Shown piece by piece: positions 50,101-56,100 of a stretch of DNA of 64,000 nt. The position numbers and the translations under genes are program-made. How positions within the stretch are numbered: the first letter of the stretch is position 1; each line of letters opens with the position of its first letter. Under the pieces are notes generated by a model, which was not told the DNA's origin, made no database searches, and saw only the letters and a program-made list of their open reading frames with translations. Source of the stretch: Siphonodentalium dalli. Lineage: Eukaryota; Mollusca; Scaphopoda; Gadilida; Siphonodentaliidae. The stretch covers positions 187,663,122 through 187,727,121 of the forward strand of contig CP136069.1 in the NCBI GenBank assembly GCA_032622095.1, read 5' to 3'.

Positions 50101-53100
50101 CTATACTTCACGTCTTTGATGATCAACATAAAAGAAACCGCGCCTACACTTGCATACATTGGGTTCAGTTCATGCCATGGAGTTCACCGCCCGTGCATGA
50201 CTGGCAGTGGCATCGTTAAAGGAACAATACAATAAGGCTTTAAGAAGTTAATATGTGTTAACTGTTACATATTATGTGATAATATGGCTGTGCAATGGCA
50301 CTGCTGTCATGATAGCAGATAGGTAGTGCTTTTTCCCACGACTAGTCGACTAGCAGATTTCGGGATCGACTAATTCAATAATCGCGTCGATTTCGACTAG
50401 TCGATTAATCGTTTCAACACTAGTGGTGTTCCAATAATCTGAGAAAAGCCATTATGTATATCAAACATTCAAAATCATATTTATTGCGAAATATTTTTAA
50501 TACTGGTTGTATTAGTTGTTGAAAATTGACTATAATCAAGATGGTTATTCACGTCATTTTAGAAACACCAGCGCAGACATTATTATATTTTTCAAAAATA
50601 GATATGTTCTTGAATGTTTCATACATGCACTGTTTTTTTTTTTAAATCGCTCGGATTAGCCAAACACAGCGAAAATGACAACTTTAGAAAAGATAACGGT
50701 ACTTTTTCGTAACGGCATCAGTTTGCACTAACCGCATCATAGCAATTCAGCAGGACCACCAGCATCATAGCATATTAGCAGGACCACTTGACCAGGGGTG
50801 GTAACAAGCAGCGCTTTGGCTGAATGAATAGGAATCAAGTAGCTACATATTAGCCCCTTTCTTTAACCCTTTGAGTGCCAGGGGCCGATCTCATCGGCCC
50901 TAAACCTACAAAATAAGTCTTAAAGAATATAAGAATCAATTATTAAAATTGTAAAAAAAAAAAAAAAGAAAAAAAAAAAAAGAACATTGTTAGGCCAATG
51001 CATTTTCTTATATATGCTACAAAAATCGACCTGGCACTCAAAGGGTTAATAAATGGATTCTACCATTCAGTTATAATAGAATACATTGAAATGGTCTATT
51101 ATTAATTTGGAGGGATGATCAGGTAATAAAAGCAGACGGCAGACAGAACGAAAAGCTAATACAAGAGCAGAAAGATTCATATTCTTTGGTTAGAAATTTT
51201 CAGATAATAAGTTCAACAATGTTTGAGAATTTATTATCTGAACATTTCCTAAGGGAACTACCCGGTAGTCAATGAGTATTTAGTTAGTATAAATTCATTT
51301 TCATTATAATTTCCATGTTATTTGCATCATTCATAAAACACATGAGTGTATTTTGCAGTAATCTGTGTCTCTAATTCATTCATTTGTTGCATATATTCTG
51401 TTGTGTATAAAAGGAGACGGTCCCATAAATGATCGGATTTAGTGTACAGTACCCCTTTAAGGCTTTAACCCTTTACCCAACAGAAGGGCCCTGTGCCAAT
51501 GCATTCTCTTATATATGCGAGTCGACCATAGGTCGCCTCGCATATATAAGAGAATGCATTGGCTTAACACATTAAAAATTATAAAATTGTTAAAGAATGT
51601 AAGAAAAAATGGTAAAAAGTGTTAAAAAAAGATTTTTTTTAGGCCAATGCATTCTCTTATATATGCGAGGCGACCTATGGTCGACTCGCATATATAAGAG
51701 AATGCATTGGCACAGGGCTAACTGTAACTATCACAATGTGGTCAAGGAGCCGGTTCCAATGATATCCATATGTGTATGGTTTTATTGAGACAGACCAAAG
51801 ATATTTTAGGCTGTTGAAGCTTTATTTGGCCGGTTTTGGCCGGTTTGTTGGGTAAAGGGTTAAGTGATTAGCTAAATAAATAATTGAAATCAAAAGTATA
51901 CTGATGTGAATATTCATTAACTATTGAACGTCCCCGACAACGGAAACAAGAATAAAATGGCATGTTGGACTCACCCGAAGAATGACTCTGGATACCCTGC
52001 AGGTCGCTTAGTCGGAATGTACCCTGTACTCCTCAGAAGTTTGCACACATCATCAATGTTTGAATCAGACGCCGAGGATTTCTGTGCACTATTGAAGAAG
52101 GCAGAAGACATATAATTTTTATACAACAAGCAATTTGTAAATAATCCAAATATTACATTTAACCCTTTCATGATGGGAGATGTGATGGGGCAGCATTAAA
52201 GATCTTGCGCCAGTGCATTCTCTTATATATGCAAGTCTCAAAAAGGGAGCCTTGCATATATAAGAGAATGCACTGGCTAACAAGGTCAATAAATATTGTT
52301 AGGCCAATGCATTCTCTTATAAACCAGTATGTGAGGCTCCCTATGGGCGACTCACATATATAAGATAATGCATTGGCACAGGGTTTTTGTAAAATTTTAG
52401 GAAGCTACAGTCATGGAAGGGATAAAGTAATGTGAAACATCGTAATGGAGAGTTCAGAATCACAATGAGATCAGTCTTGCTTAACACAGTTAATTCCATG
52501 AGCCTTGTTGCCAATTTTACAAAAAATATATCCAGGACATTTAATGTTTTTGAGTGGATACCAAACATTATCATGAGTGAACGAGAAAAATGTTTATAAA
52601 CATTTTTCAAGAATGACACACTTTTCGGTATCCACTCAAAACACTGGATATTCTTTTTATTGTATGCGCTTGCAAAGAAATTCGCCATTTATGACGATAA
52701 ATATTCTTACAATTGCCTTCAATCGATGTGTCAAAGCCAATAGCATATCACTGCCTGTTGACTTAACCATCTACCAGAATAGAGAAAAAAAGTTCCCGTA
52801 TGTTCCGTTTATTTCCCCCATTATTGTGTCGAAACGAAAAAAAATTTGTAACATACTAATAACAGAAAAGAATAACTCAACTGGTTGGCACGGATTTTGA
52901 AATATTCTGGTAGCGCAATGGTATATACACGCAAGTGAATCAGTCGCGCAAGTGAGTGTGAAATTTTAAACTTCTACATCCCCTTCTGGGGGATATCAAA
53001 ATTTATTTAACCCTTTGAGTGCAATAAACCTACAAACCTACAAAATATGTCTGTTAAAGAATATAAGAATAAATTATTAAAATTGTAAAAAAAAAAAATA

Positions 53101-56100
53101 AAAAAAAAAATTGTTAGGCCAATGCATTCTCTTATATATGCGAGGCGACCTATGGTCGACTCGCATATATAAGAGAATGCATTGGCACAGGGTATATGGG
53201 TTGATACAAAAATCGACCTGGCACTCAAAGGGTTAAGCACCATTTTTTCAATAAATCACATAAATCAGCAAAATGAGGTCCACAAAGGGTGAATTTGGTG
53301 ATGATAGCCCACTGTGAGGGATAGCATCACTAAATTCACCCTCAAGGGTGATCATTTTGCAAATGACAGTCACACTATTTCAAGGGTTGATACCACACCA
53401 AACTTGAGGTTGTAGGCCCCATTGTTGTGGGGGGACAAAATCAATAACATTGGCAACATCGCTGGGTACATGGAGATTTGATACCAAGAAGTCTCTTTCT
53501 GAAATCAACATCCAGGTATCAAGTCTCAATTTACCCCAATGTTTCCAGAGTTAACATATATTAATTGATTGGGGTTTAACTAAGCAAGCAACTAAGGTCA
53601 TATCATGACATTGCCAGTTTTACTGGTGGAGGAAATCTGTACATTTACGGCTAATCTTACAGTGATTTCAATAGCTGATAAACTCGTCGACAATGTGCTG
53701 CAAACCATTGGCGAGTAACTGGCAACTCCACCAGATAACGATTTCGAGTTGCAAAGTCCATGATGAAAACATGGATTTCAACCCTTATCGCCAGCGCTGG
53801 AGGACGAGGCTTGGAGTTGTATCCCTAACCTACTGAGCCACCAAGGCGCTTAGATAACTTATAATGTACACTGAATAGATGACTGTTGAATTACCTGTAT
53901 CTGTAGTATGAGACAAGAATTCTCTCCCTTATTGTGCCCTCAATTTTCTTGTCAGTCACCAACAGCATAACCCCATATAAGTAGAGGGCTTCACACTATA
54001 AATAGAACGATAACCGTTAAATTATATAAAAGATTACTTAGATTTGCAAATATGGATATCATTGGAACCGGTTCATCGACCACATTGTGATGGTTACAGT
54101 TATGCCCTGTGCCAATGCATTCTCTTATATATGCGAGTCGACCATAGGTCGCCTCGCATATATAAGAGAATGCATTGGCCTAAAAAAAAAAAAAATTTAA
54201 CACTTTTTACCATTTTTTCTTACATTCTTTAACAATTTTATAATTTTTTCTTACATTTTTTAACAATTTTTATAATATTTTTCTACATTCTTTGACAATT
54301 TTATCATTTTTAATATGTGTTAAGCCAATGCATTCTCTTATATATGCGAGGCGACCTATGGTCGACTCGCATATATAAGAGAATGCATTGGCACAGGGCC
54401 GTTCTGTTGGGTAAAGGGTTTGCACCACAAATAAATTAATTATAAATAATTACGAAAATGAGTACTCACACCAGACTAGCTATTTTCAGCTTGGACGTTA
54501 AAATCCATAACATTCAATGTTAATCTTCAAAGTGTTAAAAAAAAAAATTGAAAAAGTGCCATAACTCCCTTAAACAAAATCTGATCAAACCCATATTTGA
54601 ACTTTATCTGTATTTTGGGCTGAGAAACACATAAAAAAAAAATTTCCGACAAGCTAAAAAATGTTTGAGTTATCGCACCATGCATCAAGTGTCTACAGAC
54701 AGAGAGATGAACAGACGAAAAACGAGTGGCCAATCCAGACGTCATCACTATGTGTACCATACTATGGTATGCATACACATAAAAAGTAAATATTTGTGTG
54801 TAATATACCAGTAATTGCTTGCCATCATCGTTGAGTAGAACACTCTCTAGTGTTTGCTGTATGTACACTCCCTCCTCCAAATCTTCAAGGAACCTGAACG
54901 AGAAGAGTATGATGATATAAATACCCGATTTTACTGGGAAAACCACTCAGGATTATTAGTAATATGTGTCGTGATAATGTTTAGATAATAAGTTCAACAT
55001 ATTATCTGAACATTTCGTAAGGGAACTACTCGTCAATGATACAATGATATGTGAGCAGACGATGATAATACAAATGCAGAAGAATTCATATTTATTTTAG
55101 ATAATAAGTTCAAAATATTATCTATTTCCAAAGGGAACTACTCGTCAATGAGTACATGTATTCTGTATAGAAATGGTATATGCAAGCCTGAGTTTAGTGT
55201 GCCTGTAATTTGCAGAATGAGGTCCCCAGAGGGTGAATTTAGTGATGCTATCCCACATAGCGGGCTAGCATCACCAAATTCACCCTCTGGGGACCTCATT
55301 CTGCTTAGGTCTCATCTTCTGGGAAGTATCTATAGTCTCAAATTAACATTGTTAGTTACTTTTGCCTTCTGTTCAGTGTCTATATATCCTAATTTGCATA
55401 AGATAAATGGGAGACATAGACCCTAATTGAAGTTTCCAAATGGTGAATATTGTGATATACACCCATTGGGAACCTCGATTAAGTAATGTGTTGTCTGCCA
55501 ATTTGGGGATATAGAGAAATTAAACTAAAAAAGAAATAGAATCTTTGTGAAGAAGTTTCTATAGAAATTTGAAAACAATGAAAGTTTCCAGAGAAGATAA
55601 GGCCTAAGCAGAATGAGGTCCCCAGAGGGTGAAATTAGTGATGCTATCTAACATAAACTCAGGCTTCTTAATATGGAAGACTTTGATACCTGAAATTGCC
55701 TACCTTTTATCTGAATGAAATCTAGTGTGTTAACTTACCTGTTAAGATCGGTAACATATTTATGTATGCTGGAGAATAGTACCTGTTAAGATCGGTAACA
55801 TATTTATGTATGCTGGAGAATAGTACCTGTTAAGATCGGTAACATATTTATGTATGCTTGAAAAAGCTTGATAAAATCTTGTAAGGATCTCAATATTGTT
55901 CTCCCGGAACTCTTCATCCAAGTCCTGGAGTTCCTACAATCAAGAGACACATGATTTTAGGCATTATCATGTTACCTATATAAAGCAGCATTTTCAGACA
56001 GGCAATGTGAATGCGTATCTCATACCCTATGTCTAACTAAATATCCCACATTTCCAACGAATAGTAATATTTTAAAAGTCATATATGCAACTAAATCATG

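Noticed and set aside
13798-54240. Many open frames of the type [24 protein letters not shown] or [22 protein letters not shown]
   Set aside because: They are translations of the P-element hairpin modules, appear in all orientations, and have no start, splice or codon signal of their own.
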